Counted from the stretch's first letter, positions 53,294 through 62,752 are shown. The stretch is DNA of 64,000 nucleotides from Bacillus fungorum (GCF_002746455.1 NZ_NWUW01000020.1:1-64000); one strand, 5' to 3'. Notes: a model not told the origin generated them from the letters alone. Translations and numbers: made by a program.

Positions 53294-56233
53294 CTACTTA
53301 TCCGTTAAATGCACATACCCTGGACGTGCCCACTTACGATGTACCTCAATACCGGCTTGAGGGTGACGTTTTTTATTACGCGGGTTCGCTTTCGGCATCG
53401 GATTTTCGCCATCAACTTCTAGCACTTCCATACGCACTTTTGTCTGTTTATAAGCAGGTGTATTCGTACGTACGTCCACAGCAGGACCTGTTAAGAAATT
53501 AATTGCCGTTTCATTATCTGTAGAATTCATCGGTAAATATAACTCATTTGCTTTTACACGATCTGTAACGAGTACACGTAATTTTAATGCTCCAAAAGGA
53601 GAGATAAGACGAACTAATGAACCTGTTTTCACTCCACGTTCTTTTGCAAGTGCTGGAGAAATTTCAACAAATACACCAGGCACTTTCGTTTGAATACCTG
53701 TTGATTTATTTGTCATATTCCCTTCATGAAAATGCTCAAGCATACGCCCGTTATTAATGTGAAGATCAAACTCCGCTGGGAATTCAGCTGGACGTACCCA
53801 GTCAGCAATCGCAAAACGAGCTTTTTTATCCGGGAAGTTAAATCCAGCTTGGAAAAGTAGTGGTGTATTCGCGCCATCAAAACTTCCCCAATGGAAACTA
53901 TTCCATCCTTCAAGTACTTCATAGTTTGCTTGTGAAAATAGCGGTGATAAACTTGCCATTTCAGCAAAAATTTCACTTGGATGACTATAACTCCAGTTTG
54001 CACCTAATTTATTCGCAACTTCTTGCACGATCCACCAGTCTGGCTTCGCATCTTCAAGTGCAGGAAGAACTTGATATAGTCTTTGTACACGGCGTTCTGT
54101 ATTTGTGAAAGTACCTTCTTTCTCAAGAGACGGTGCTGCTGGTAATACAACATCTGCATATTGAGCCGTTTTAGATAAGAAAACATCTTGTACAACGAAG
54201 AAATCAAGGCTCGATAACACTTCATGTACATGGTTCGCATTAGAGTCTACAAGAGCCATATCCTCTCCGACAAGATACATAGCTTTCATTTTCCCTTCGT
54301 CAATTGCGTGAAGCATTTCAATATTATTAAGACCTGGTTCACTATTAATTTTCACTCCGTAAGCCATTTCAAATTTCGCACGTTCCATATCGTTCGTAAC
54401 TTGCTGATATCCTGGAAGCCATCCTGGTAAAGTACCCATATCACAAGCACCTTGTACGTTATTATGACCTCGAAGCGGATATGCACCAGCACCTGGACGA
54501 CGATAATTACCTGTTGCAAGAAGTAAGTTTGAAATCGCAGCGGAAGTATCAGACCCACCTGTATTTTGCGTTACTCCCATACCCCAAAGGATACATGTAC
54601 CGTCTGCAGCACGAATCATTTCAGCCATTTGAATAAGTGTTTCTTTTGAAATACCAGTCATTTCTTCTGCATATTCAAGTGTATATTCTGTAAGACTCTC
54701 TTTGAAATCTTCAAAGAAGTTTACATTCTCATCAATAAATTGTTGATCGTGCCAACCTTGATCAATCATATATTTCGTAACAGCCATTAGCCATACTTGA
54801 TCTGTTCCTTGTTTCGGGCTAATAAAGACGTCTGAACGCTCTGCCATTTCTGTTTTACGAAGATCAGCCACAATTAATTTTTGTCCGTGTAATTTATGCG
54901 CACGCTTAATACGTGTAGCTAAAACAGGATGACCTTCTGTCGGATTACAACCTACAATAATAACAAGACCGGATTGTGCGATATCTTTAATCGTTCCAGC
55001 ATCTCCGCCCATACCAATTGTACGGAATAGTCCGTCTGTCGCTGGTGATTGACAATAACGTGAACAGTTATCAATATTATTCGTTTCAAATACTTGTCGA
55101 GCTAATTTTTGAATCACATAATTGTCTTCATTCGTAATTTTAGATGAAGAAATAAAACCGATAGCATCTTTACCATACTCTTCTTTAATAGATCCTAATT
55201 TACTTGCAACTACATTCAACGCTTCTTCCCATGTAGATTCAACAAACGTTCCATTTTTACGGATTAACGGTTTCGTAATTCGTTCTTTAGAATTTACGAA
55301 ATCCCAACCGAATTTCCCTTTTACACAAGTAGAAATTGCGTTAACTGGCGCATCAGAAGAAGGCTGTACTTTAAGAATTTTACGCCCTTTCGTCCACACT
55401 TCAAATGAACAACCTACACCACAAAATGTACATACTGTTTTCGTTTTCTTCGTACGAGTATCACGCATGGCCGCTTCCACTTCTGATACCGCAAAAATAC
55501 CGCTATATCCAGGCTCAACTTCTTTAATTAAATCTACCATCGGTTCAAGAATATCTGGTTTTAATCCCGTCATAAATCCAGCTTCACCGAGCATCGTTTT
55601 CTCCATTAAAGCGTTACAAGGACAAATGGTTACACATTGACCACAGCTCACGCATGAAGAATCATTGATATCAACTCCACTATCCCAAATAACACGAGGA
55701 CGCTCTGCTTCCCAGTCGATAGATAATGTTTCATTTACTTGTAAGTTTTGACACACCTCTACACATTGACCACATGCGATACATTGATTAGGGTTGTAGC
55801 GATAAAATGGATGCGTCATATCAACTTCACTTACATCTACTTTCGGTTCGTAAGGATATTTTTGATGTTCAATCTCCATTAATTCCGCTGTATTATGCAA
55901 TTTACAGTTCCCATTGTTGTTGTCACATACGGTACAGTATAATAAATGGTTTTCTAGTAATCGATCCATCGCCTCTGTTTGTGCTTCTTTCGCACGAGCA
56001 GAATTACGTTCAATGTTCATACCTTCCGTCGCTACTGCCGAACAAGAGCGCATTAACTTTCCGTCAACTTCTACAATACAAGTGTCACATGTTTGAATCG
56101 GATCTACCTCTGGCACATAACAAATTTGCGGATGTTCAATCCCGTTCTTATTAATAACGCCCAATATCGTTGAACCAGGCTCCGCTGTATACTTTTTTCC
56201 GTCAATTGTAATATGAACCATGTTGTCATTCAT
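53294..56233 (-). CDS. fdhF: Formate dehydrogenase, Mo-bisPGD catalytic subunit (YrhE-like)
   Basis: A 979-residue multi-cofactor protein. In order: [2Fe-2S] ferredoxin domain (Cys 38, 49, 52, 64), histidine/cysteine cluster segment (Cys 100-110), two [4Fe-4S] sites (CIACGQCVEVC, CVSCGQCVTIC), then the molybdopterin oxidoreductase with its own cluster (CTFCGVGC). The active-site ligand is Cys in NCSRYCQSPAT, not selenocysteine. It oxidises formate to CO2 and likely feeds NAD+ or another carrier. ATG 56233 after AAGGGGGAAAAGACC. First gene of the operon, behind an attenuator and a palindromic promoter. Confidence 0.95.
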   Translation of the reverse strand: MNDNMVHITIDGKKYTAEPGSTILGVINKNGIEHPQICYVPEVDPIQTCDTCIVEVDGKLMRSCSAVATEGMNIERNSARAKEAQTEAMDRLLENHLLYCTVCDNNNGNCKLHNTAELMEIEHQKYPYEPKVDVSEVDMTHPFYRYNPNQCIACGQCVEVCQNLQVNETLSIDWEAERPRVIWDSGVDINDSSCVSCGQCVTICPCNALMEKTMLGEAGFMTGLKPDILEPMVDLIKEVEPGYSGIFAVSEVEAAMRDTRTKKTKTVCTFCGVGCSFEVWTKGRKILKVQPSSDAPVNAISTCVKGKFGWDFVNSKERITKPLIRKNGTFVESTWEEALNVVASKLGSIKEEYGKDAIGFISSSKITNEDNYVIQKLARQVFETNNIDNCSRYCQSPATDGLFRTIGMGGDAGTIKDIAQSGLVIIVGCNPTEGHPVLATRIKRAHKLHGQKLIVADLRKTEMAERSDVFISPKQGTDQVWLMAVTKYMIDQGWHDQQFIDENVNFFEDFKESLTEYTLEYAEEMTGISKETLIQMAEMIRAADGTCILWGMGVTQNTGGSDTSAAISNLLLATGNYRRPGAGAYPLRGHNNVQGACDMGTLPGWLPGYQQVTNDMERAKFEMAYGVKINSEPGLNNIEMLHAIDEGKMKAMYLVGEDMALVDSNANHVHEVLSSLDFFVVQDVFLSKTAQYADVVLPAAPSLEKEGTFTNTERRVQRLYQVLPALEDAKPDWWIVQEVANKLGANWSYSHPSEIFAEMASLSPLFSQANYEVLEGWNSFHWGSFDGANTPLLFQAGFNFPDKKARFAIADWVRPAEFPAEFDLHINNGRMLEHFHEGNMTNKSTGIQTKVPGVFVEISPALAKERGVKTGSLVRLISPFGALKLRVLVTDRVKANELYLPMNSTDNETAINFLTGPAVDVRTNTPAYKQTKVRMEVLEVDGENPMPKANPRNKKRHPQAGIEVHRKWARPGYVHLTDK

Positions 56234-56263
56234 GGTCTTTTCCCCCTTTTTGAGAATAAAAAA

Positions 56264-56319
56264 ACTCCACCACGAAAATATACGCACCATATTTTGGCAC
56301 GTTATTATCATGGTGGAGT
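56264..56319 (-). terminator. Attenuator terminator in fdhF leader
   Basis: Arms ACTCCACCA/TGGTGGAGT enclose a partly paired loop. On the minus strand the stem is followed by TTTTTTTATT, then the ribosome site of fdhF about 15 bases on. A complete intrinsic terminator inside a leader means that transcription must be allowed to pass for fdhF to be made. Confidence 0.75.
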
Positions 56320-56325
56320 AGTTTA

Positions 56326-56342
56326 TTAGCACATCTTGCTAA
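56326..56342 (-). promoter_or_regulatory. Leader hairpin with AAGATGTGC loop (fdhF)
   Basis: TTAGCA/TGCTAA encloses AGATG on the minus strand, six bases before the terminator stem. It matches the hairpin before the formate channel gene in loop text and distance to the terminator. Confidence 0.45.
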
Positions 56343-56406
56343 AATACCAATCCATTTATTCATAAATAAAACGATAGATTCATAACAGGTCATATCACGA
56401 TTCCAT

Positions 56407-56434
56407 CTTTAACACTATAATTATAGCGTTAAAG
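56407..56434. promoter_or_regulatory. 28-bp palindrome over the fdhF promoter
   Basis: CTTTAAC-CTATAA/TTATAG-GTTAAAG with one mismatched pair. It covers the -10 region of the fdhF promoter, the expected place for a repressor or other regulator to bind. Confidence 0.55.
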
Positions 56435-56448
56435 TTAAAAATATACAA
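56420..56448 (-). promoter_or_regulatory. fdhF promoter (sigma-A type)
   Basis: TTGTAT and TATAAT with exactly 17 bases between them on the minus strand. It predicts a leader of about 180 bases containing the hairpin and the attenuator. Confidence 0.65.
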
Positions 56449-56497
56449 TATAAAATTTAAACTACGCATATGTCAACTTGGAACTATCCATAATAAC

Positions 56498-56555
56498 CCA
56501 TATAAAGCGAAACTTTAATTATCCTTCACCAATCGGGGTTTTACGGGCAACTCGA
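56498..56555. repeat. B. cereus-group interspersed intergenic repeat, copy B
   Basis: ATAAAGCGAAACTTTAAT, then CACCAATCGGGGTTTTACGG and GGCAACTCG. These blocks correspond in order to copy A at 34104-34176, with a shorter middle. Confidence 0.45.
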
Positions 56556-56700
56556 TCCATTCGGATTTATTGATTATGCAAGAGCATTTCAATATAAGAA
56601 ATGGAAAGATGTTGAAAACGATTGGCCGAGTGCCTCTTCAAAAGCTAATGTAAAAGTAGCACCTACTATTAAAATTTTAGAAAACGGGATTATTAAATAG
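56551..56700 (+). pseudogene. C-terminal remnant of an unknown protein
   Basis: About 49 codons with LDPFGFIDYARAFQYKKWKD and APTIKILENGIIK, then TAG. It has no start and begins at the edge of the repeat, so only the 3' end of a gene is left. The ending resembles cell-wall hydrolase tails, but I am not certain. Confidence 0.35.
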
Positions 56701-56703
56701 TAA

Positions 56704-56748
56704 AACACGCTACTTACTCTTATACGTTTAAAGAGCGAGTAGCGTGTT
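56704..56748. terminator. Bidirectional terminator
   Basis: An 11-bp outer stem AACACGCTACT/AGTAGCGTGTT with additional inner pairing (ACTCTT with AAGAG). It ends the tubulin-like operon on the minus strand and the remnant on the plus strand. Confidence 0.8.
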
Positions 56749-56775
56749 ATCATTTTTATTTTGAAGCGTATGCAG

Positions 56776-56910
56776 TTACGCTTCTGTTTCTGGTTCTTCG
56801 TTTTCCGCTTGTTCCAATCTTTGCTGCTCTGCAAATTCAGCTGAAATCATTCCATAATAAATTTCTGGATACAATCCAAATATTTGATATACACTTCCTA
56901 AAAACGGCAT
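56776..56910 (-). CDS. Small 44-residue protein downstream of tubulin-like gene
   Basis: ATG nine bases after AGAGGG. The sequence MPFLGSVYQIFGLYPEIYYG is hydrophobic/aromatic and is followed by an acidic tail rich in Glu (EQAENEEPETEA). It lies 57 bases after the tubulin-like gene on the same strand and before the terminator, so it is probably part of that operon. No family known to me. Confidence 0.55.
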   Translation of the reverse strand: MPFLGSVYQIFGLYPEIYYGMISAEFAEQQRLEQAENEEPETEA

Positions 56911-56967
56911 CGGAATCCCTCTTTTCTAAAGTTGTATTGCCACTTTTAAGGATTCCCTTTTCATTCA

Positions 56968-59900
56968 TTATACATTCGTTTTTGGCGTTTCTTCTTCATC
57001 ATGAACGCTTAATAAATTTTGCCACTTTTTATAAGGAGCACTATTTGGATCTACATAACCTTTCGCGTACGAACGATCCCACAATTGTTTAATAAACATT
57101 TCTTTTTCTTTCTTTGCAACCATATCGGCACCTGTACCGTAATAATTTTGGAAATATAACTCAATTTCATCAAGGAATAGCCTTAATAATTCATCAGAAG
57201 TTTCTTCTAACGTTGGGTCATATTTTGCTTCACGGTCATACATTAAAATCATATCTAAAATATTATGGACATGCTCTTTACGAAGCCATCTAATATCTTG
57301 AGCACCTAATACAAATGGATGTGTATATAAATGTCCACCTTGTATCATCGCCTTTTCTTGTTCTTCTTCAAATCTGGATAAGATGTTTTCATAAATGAAC
57401 GGATTATGAAGCAACGCTCTGTGTAATTTGTAACTTTCGTTTGAAATATTTTTCCCCATCGACTGAATTAAGAAGCTACGCCCAACGCCGTTATATTGAT
57501 ACACGAACTGTCCGTCAACAGCAACTAAACTAATCCAGCGATACATATACGCGTATAGAAGAGCTCGATTACATTTATCATAATCTAACTTCGTTTGCGT
57601 TGCATTTAAGTCTGGCATGAATGCTGGTAAGTGCCAATACTTATCTAAATGCGGCGTTAAACTAGATTTTTTACTATTCAACTTGTTTACACGGCGATAG
57701 TACGACTGAAAATAATCACCTTTATCATTCATAAATCCATTTGCAATATGTCCAGACGAAAGCTTAGGAAAGTCTTGTAGTGATAAACCGTAATGTGCAC
57801 GATAACAAATGACTTCAAATGGCGAGAAAGCTTCATTTACTGTATCCTTTTCTTTAAACATTTCTTGAATTAATTCCTCTTGCAGTTCTTTCTTTAAAGA
57901 TGGATGTATACCCCAATATTGTAATTCCCTATGATGTGAAACTTTCGGCACGAATGGACTTGCTAAATGGAACAAGTCTTCAATTTTTTCACGGACGTAT
58001 TCATCACGATCACGCTTCTTATAATCCGCTTCTTTTCTTAGTGCTTCAACGATGTTCAGCTCTAATTTATCTCGATAGCGTATTTGTAATTCATCGTAGC
58101 AATAACTTAATATGTGCTCACGATAAAAGTCTTCTACCTTTTTGGATTGAATCTCTTCCGTTTTCGCATCTCTGCAATATTCCCCGTATAAACTCATATA
58201 AATTTCTGCTGATATATCTTTCGGTAATACACCTAAATTTAAATGTTGCTGCATATCTTGCCATATCTTTTCTTGCAACTTCTCTTCAGCTAATACGTAT
58301 ACATTCGTTGGGTTTGTTTTCCCTTCAAATTCTTTGCTTCGTTTTTGAATTTCAAACAATAAATTTTCACGTGTTTCATGTAAATTATCAAAAAACCTTT
58401 CCCAATATTGAATCATTTTACTAACTGCTTGATATAACGATTGATAAACGAGTTCTAATAGCATTTCTTTACGATACTCATTTAATTTGTGTACATACTG
58501 CGTTACAATATCTTCAAATTCTTTTTTAAATAAACGCTGCTGATTATTAATCATTTTTCCAAACCATCCTTGTTGCTGCGCGATTTCTACTCGGCGAACA
58601 GCTGTTACCGTTCCATCAATATTACTCACATTAAATTTCTTATCGTAGTTTTGAATTAAATTACGCTTTTGTTCATTATTTTCATGTAGTCGATTCATTT
58701 TTTCTACTAACTGCTTTCGAATTTCATACAACATAAAACGAGCTGATACTGGATGAACAGGATCTGTTTTCTTTAAAAACCATGTATTTAGTTGATATGA
58801 CTGACCTTCAGAACCACTTGGTGAAAAACGGTCTGATTCAATCATGTCATATAAAAGTGTCGTTACATGTTCATGTACGCGGCTCGGAATCGCATACGCA
58901 TATAAACGAACCGCATGATCCACCCTTGCTACTTCACCTTTCATTTGCTCCATCATTTTCAGCTTCGCAGCCGAAATTTTACACTCATGCTGCAGGCGAT
59001 TTAATTCCTCGTCTTTTTGCACCGTACGCTGTACATAGCTTTCTACAGCTTCTAAAAACAGTTTAGATTTCGCAACACCAACCTTACCACCCTCTGCTCC
59101 TTCACGTGTTTCATTATACATTTGTCTATAGAAAATATGAGCCTGTTCTGGGCGAGTAGCAAGATGTTCTAAATCTTCTAAATAACTTTTCCCACGCTCT
59201 GGCTTTTCACGTTGCATACCACGTTTTACATCTTGATCGTATCTTTGTTTCTTCTCTTGAAACAATTGATCTAAATGAAGCCACGATTCATCTAAACCTT
59301 GCACTGCCCATTTTAAAGCACAATATTTTAACACATGCTCATACGGATAAATAATCTTTGCCGTTCCTGCCCCGCAATATCGCCCTTTCCCGCTTGATTC
59401 TGCTAATTGCTGAATTTGATTATCTTCCTGTGCAAAATGATTTGCAGACATCGGACTAAATAACTGTAAATAAATCGTATTTGCCATTTGCTCCATATAA
59501 TCTGATAAATTGTGCAGATGGTGTCCATGTAAATTTTCGTAATCGTATAAGAAACAATAATTGTACGGTAAATGATGTTGTTTAATCGTATGATTCGTTC
59601 TTCCATCTTCATCTACTTGATCAGGGCGATACTCTAATTCAATTGTTACGCCGCCGCGTTTTGATAATTCTCCAGTAGAACCGAGCGTAATAGCATGTAA
59701 TTCTTTTAACGAGGCATAGCCATTTGCTTGCACCGTTTCAAATTCTTTCGCACTAACCGTTCTCGTCTTAACTAAAACGTCCGGCATTAAAAACGCACCA
59801 CGTATTAAAATGTTGTGATGCTGTAGTTTTTTCCGAAGCATTTCACGTAAATATAATGCAATTTGTAGAAACATCCCTGAACCTGTTCCGCCCGCTAGTG

Positions 59901-60330
59901 ATGTTACGATAATGACACGCACTCCATATTCCGTTTGATCGCTTGTGACCGGAAAAATCTTCTCAATTTCTTGCCAAAAGGATGTGAGTTTATCTTCTTT
60001 CATCGCAGCACGTAACGCTAAACGGGAAATGACGCGTAACTGTCCTGCCCCTTCTGTCAGTGGTTTATCAAGTATAGTTGGGTCCATTGGAAACCATTCT
60101 GGAATCGTTGGATCTCCCGCAATATACTCCCTGGGCGTTTTACTCGAACTCGTTTGCGTCTTAAACTTTCGAATATGATCAAATTTACTCAATGTATTCA
60201 CATCTGTATCAAATACGTGCATTGCTACTTTTTTTCGGCGCTCCTCAGGCAGCCTTTCATATATTTGATGTGTCACAGTACTACCGATTCCACCTAAACC
60301 AATTAATATCGTTGGAACTTGTAATGTCAT
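56968..60330 (-). CDS. Large tubulin/FtsZ-like GTPase (Tubulin_2 family)
   Basis: A 1120-residue protein. The N-terminal third has a tubulin/FtsZ fold: GLGGIGSTV at residues 11-19 (nucleotide loop), DTD at 41-43, and the tubulin signature SLAGGTGSGMF with GGTGSG at 147-152. The rest is a long helical region of basic/acidic segments (RLQHECKISAAKLKMMEQM and more). It belongs to the FtsZ-like families proposed to act in membrane remodelling. ATG 60330 follows GGAAGGTGG. It lies 72 bases after a membrane vWA protein, its likely partner. Confidence 0.85.
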   Translation of the reverse strand: MTLQVPTILIGLGGIGSTVTHQIYERLPEERRKKVAMHVFDTDVNTLSKFDHIRKFKTQTSSSKTPREYIAGDPTIPEWFPMDPTILDKPLTEGAGQLRVISRLALRAAMKEDKLTSFWQEIEKIFPVTSDQTEYGVRVIIVTSLAGGTGSGMFLQIALYLREMLRKKLQHHNILIRGAFLMPDVLVKTRTVSAKEFETVQANGYASLKELHAITLGSTGELSKRGGVTIELEYRPDQVDEDGRTNHTIKQHHLPYNYCFLYDYENLHGHHLHNLSDYMEQMANTIYLQLFSPMSANHFAQEDNQIQQLAESSGKGRYCGAGTAKIIYPYEHVLKYCALKWAVQGLDESWLHLDQLFQEKKQRYDQDVKRGMQREKPERGKSYLEDLEHLATRPEQAHIFYRQMYNETREGAEGGKVGVAKSKLFLEAVESYVQRTVQKDEELNRLQHECKISAAKLKMMEQMKGEVARVDHAVRLYAYAIPSRVHEHVTTLLYDMIESDRFSPSGSEGQSYQLNTWFLKKTDPVHPVSARFMLYEIRKQLVEKMNRLHENNEQKRNLIQNYDKKFNVSNIDGTVTAVRRVEIAQQQGWFGKMINNQQRLFKKEFEDIVTQYVHKLNEYRKEMLLELVYQSLYQAVSKMIQYWERFFDNLHETRENLLFEIQKRSKEFEGKTNPTNVYVLAEEKLQEKIWQDMQQHLNLGVLPKDISAEIYMSLYGEYCRDAKTEEIQSKKVEDFYREHILSYCYDELQIRYRDKLELNIVEALRKEADYKKRDRDEYVREKIEDLFHLASPFVPKVSHHRELQYWGIHPSLKKELQEELIQEMFKEKDTVNEAFSPFEVICYRAHYGLSLQDFPKLSSGHIANGFMNDKGDYFQSYYRRVNKLNSKKSSLTPHLDKYWHLPAFMPDLNATQTKLDYDKCNRALLYAYMYRWISLVAVDGQFVYQYNGVGRSFLIQSMGKNISNESYKLHRALLHNPFIYENILSRFEEEQEKAMIQGGHLYTHPFVLGAQDIRWLRKEHVHNILDMILMYDREAKYDPTLEETSDELLRLFLDEIELYFQNYYGTGADMVAKKEKEMFIKQLWDRSYAKGYVDPNSAPYKKWQNLLSVHDEEETPKTNV

Positions 60331-60359
60331 GTGAACCACCTTCCTATTCTTGCTTGTTT

Positions 60360-60394
60360 GAAAAGAGGAGGAAATATACTACTCTCCTCTTTTC
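60360..60394 (-). other. Intercistronic hairpin
   Basis: GAAAAGAGGAG/CTCCTCTTTTC, 11 bp, between the vWA gene and the tubulin-like gene, with no U run. It may stabilise one part of the message or set the ratio of the two proteins. Confidence 0.5.
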
Positions 60395-60402
60395 CCCATC
60401 TA

Positions 60403-62502
60403 CTATTCACACTCGTATTTGTAAATCTCCTTACCATAGCCTCTATCAATTACTAAAAGTTCATTTGGATATAGTGTCTTATGTTCCATTCCAACCTCAT
60501 CCTCTGTTATAAACATCCCATCAATAATCATTCCTATTACTTGTGACTCTTTCGCTACAAATATCGACTTCGATCCTTTCTTTGCTATAAACGTAACGGA
60601 TTGCACAGTCTTTCTTTCTGCTCGGAATGGAATGCCAAAATAGTGCTTCCACCATTTATTTTTAAGTAACTCTGGTTCAGATTGATATAACCAATCTTTC
60701 GCTACCTCTTGATCCCATTCGTAATACAATAGTGCTTTCCGGTGAAATCTTGGACGGACAATCCATCCTAAAACGATTATTCCTACTATTAACAGTAATA
60801 AAGTGATAGGAATAACAAACTTAAAAATAAGCGCATACTTTTCATAAAACGGTGCATTTTGAATATGAAGTGATATTTTTTTCTTTACTTCTTGTAATTT
60901 TGAATCCTGTACTACGATGGTAGCTTCTACGGTGCCGGTATCTGTAAAATTGAATGTGTCGGAGTAATGAGGTCGAGGATACATATAAATTTGATTGCCA
61001 TGTTGTTTTATTTCATAGTTGATTGATTGTTTAGATATGACACCAGTAGATTTTAATAGTTTCTTTACAGCTTCTTCTGTCATCGGCTTACCATCTAACT
61101 GTGGTTGTATAATAAACGGTTTACTATTTTCTAAATTCGTTACTTTTTCTTCATAATCTTGTGTTACGGTTTGCAGTGATAATTTCGGCTTTTCCGTTAC
61201 TTCGATTTTAAATTCTTTCGTTTGTCGGTAAAATCCCTTTATGTTCATATGAACTTTCCCGCGCACTAACCCTTTATCAATCTTCGTTTCGTAGTAAAAT
61301 ACATGTTTTTTATCGTCCCACTTCATCGGGTACTGTTTTCCGTCTATTTCTACTTCTGCCTGAAAATATGAAGACTGAATTGGTAATTCCGTAGGCTTCG
61401 CTTCAATAACAGCGGTAACACCTTCGTACATTTTTTCTACATTTTTTTGACTACTATCATCTTTATCATAAGTAGAAACAGTGTAGTTAAGCGCCGGTTC
61501 AACTAGTACTTGTAGTCCTTCTTTCTCAATGTCCTGGTCCACTTCTATCGTATAAGTCCCTGGTTTAATAACTTCCTCATTTTCCGTACTTATATGAACT
61601 ATATTTCCGAATAATTTCGCTTCTCCTGGTGCATGTATGGAAAACGAAGATTGTAATTGTAATGGTTTAGAAATTTGTGTGACCTGATAATCGGGCAGAG
61701 AAGGTGATTGTCGTACAAGCGTCATACGCTTTAACGGAAATGGTGTTGTAATCTCTACTTTCTTCCCTACTACTTTCGTTTTTACAATCGATTCAACAGA
61801 TGAGAACGGATCACGATTTGCGACTAATGCCGCCACCTGATTGACGCTTTTTACAATACCATCCTCTCCACTAGACGGCATCGTAACTCCATTTATCTCT
61901 TTCTTCCATATTTCTTTAAACGTATTTAGTTGTGCTTTTTCTTGCTGTCCTAAATCCTCTTCCATCGTAATTAAAACCGGATGTAACGATATCTTTTTTA
62001 CATCCATTTCTTTCTTAAACTGTGCTAACTTTTGTGTAATTTGTTCTTTTCCGCCAACCTTATCTTTCTCTAAATCATTAAATGCCCCGTCAGTTAAGAC
62101 AATAAGCCAAAATTCACGTTTTCCATCTATATCTGCTTCCTTTTTTATAGATTGCATCGCCGTTTCTACTGCGCTAAACGGAGTATTTAAATACGTTTTC
62201 CATGCTCCAATTCCCTCAATTTCCGTTTGTCTCTTATCTTTCGTTAATGAAATGTTTAATGGATCATTCGGCTTGCTCATTGGAACGTAAGAAAATTTAT
62301 CTTTTTCATCTAATAGCGCAACTAAACTTTGCAAAGCGTAATTGGCATATTTCCAGCGATCGTTATTTCTCATGCTGCCCGAATCATCATATACAAGTGA
62401 AACGACCCTTGCCTTTGCCTCCTCTCCTTTTGCAAAAGTCCAAAAAGGATGTAACCATATAAATAGAAACAACATGAATGTGGCACAAATTCGAATTTTC
62501 AT
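60403..62502 (-). CDS. Membrane-anchored von Willebrand A domain protein
   Basis: A 699-residue protein with an N-terminal signal (ATFMLFLFIWLHPFWTFA), a vWA domain with the metal-binding MIDAS motif YDDSGSM at residues 38-44 and VLTDGAFND, a long beta-rich extracellular part, and a single membrane helix near residue 603-626 (VIPITLLLLIVGIIVLGWIV) with a basic tail inside. The start is ATG 62502 after AAAGGTGG; 31 further codons are open upstream without a site. It is the first gene of the pair with the tubulin-like GTPase. Confidence 0.87.
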   Translation of the reverse strand: MKIRICATFMLFLFIWLHPFWTFAKGEEAKARVVSLVYDDSGSMRNNDRWKYANYALQSLVALLDEKDKFSYVPMSKPNDPLNISLTKDKRQTEIEGIGAWKTYLNTPFSAVETAMQSIKKEADIDGKREFWLIVLTDGAFNDLEKDKVGGKEQITQKLAQFKKEMDVKKISLHPVLITMEEDLGQQEKAQLNTFKEIWKKEINGVTMPSSGEDGIVKSVNQVAALVANRDPFSSVESIVKTKVVGKKVEITTPFPLKRMTLVRQSPSLPDYQVTQISKPLQLQSSFSIHAPGEAKLFGNIVHISTENEEVIKPGTYTIEVDQDIEKEGLQVLVEPALNYTVSTYDKDDSSQKNVEKMYEGVTAVIEAKPTELPIQSSYFQAEVEIDGKQYPMKWDDKKHVFYYETKIDKGLVRGKVHMNIKGFYRQTKEFKIEVTEKPKLSLQTVTQDYEEKVTNLENSKPFIIQPQLDGKPMTEEAVKKLLKSTGVISKQSINYEIKQHGNQIYMYPRPHYSDTFNFTDTGTVEATIVVQDSKLQEVKKKISLHIQNAPFYEKYALIFKFVIPITLLLLIVGIIVLGWIVRPRFHRKALLYYEWDQEVAKDWLYQSEPELLKNKWWKHYFGIPFRAERKTVQSVTFIAKKGSKSIFVAKESQVIGMIIDGMFITEDEVGMEHKTLYPNELLVIDRGYGKEIYKYECE

Positions 62503-62674
62503 GATGAGGCTTCGCCACCTTTGTAGACAAATTCCTATGTTTAAATTTATGAGAGGATACAAGATATATGACTTGTATTTTAGGACAACTAACACACCAT
62601 AACTTTATTATGTAAACAGTTGTATAAGCTGAATATTATTCTTTCTAGCATTTTCTATCCGATAATGTAAGTAA

Positions 62675-62712
62675 AAAAGCCTGTTTAAGCTCTACACTTC
62701 AAACAGACTTTT
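62675..62712 (-). terminator. Terminator of the 111-residue gene
   Basis: The stem AAAAG-CTGTTT/AAACAG-CTTTT has one mismatch and a 14-base loop, followed on the minus strand by TTTTTTAC. Confidence 0.75.
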
Positions 62713-62752
62713 CCTACTTTTCATATTGAAAACACATATCAAAAAGTTTGAT

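Noticed and set aside
53294..56233. Selenocysteine in formate dehydrogenase
   Set aside because: No in-frame TGA occurs at the active site; a Cys codon is present in the RYCQSPA motif.
56234..56413. Molybdenum-cofactor riboswitch in the fdhF leader
   Set aside because: The leader is short and shows none of the conserved stems I associate with the Moco RNA motif; only a small hairpin and a terminator are seen.
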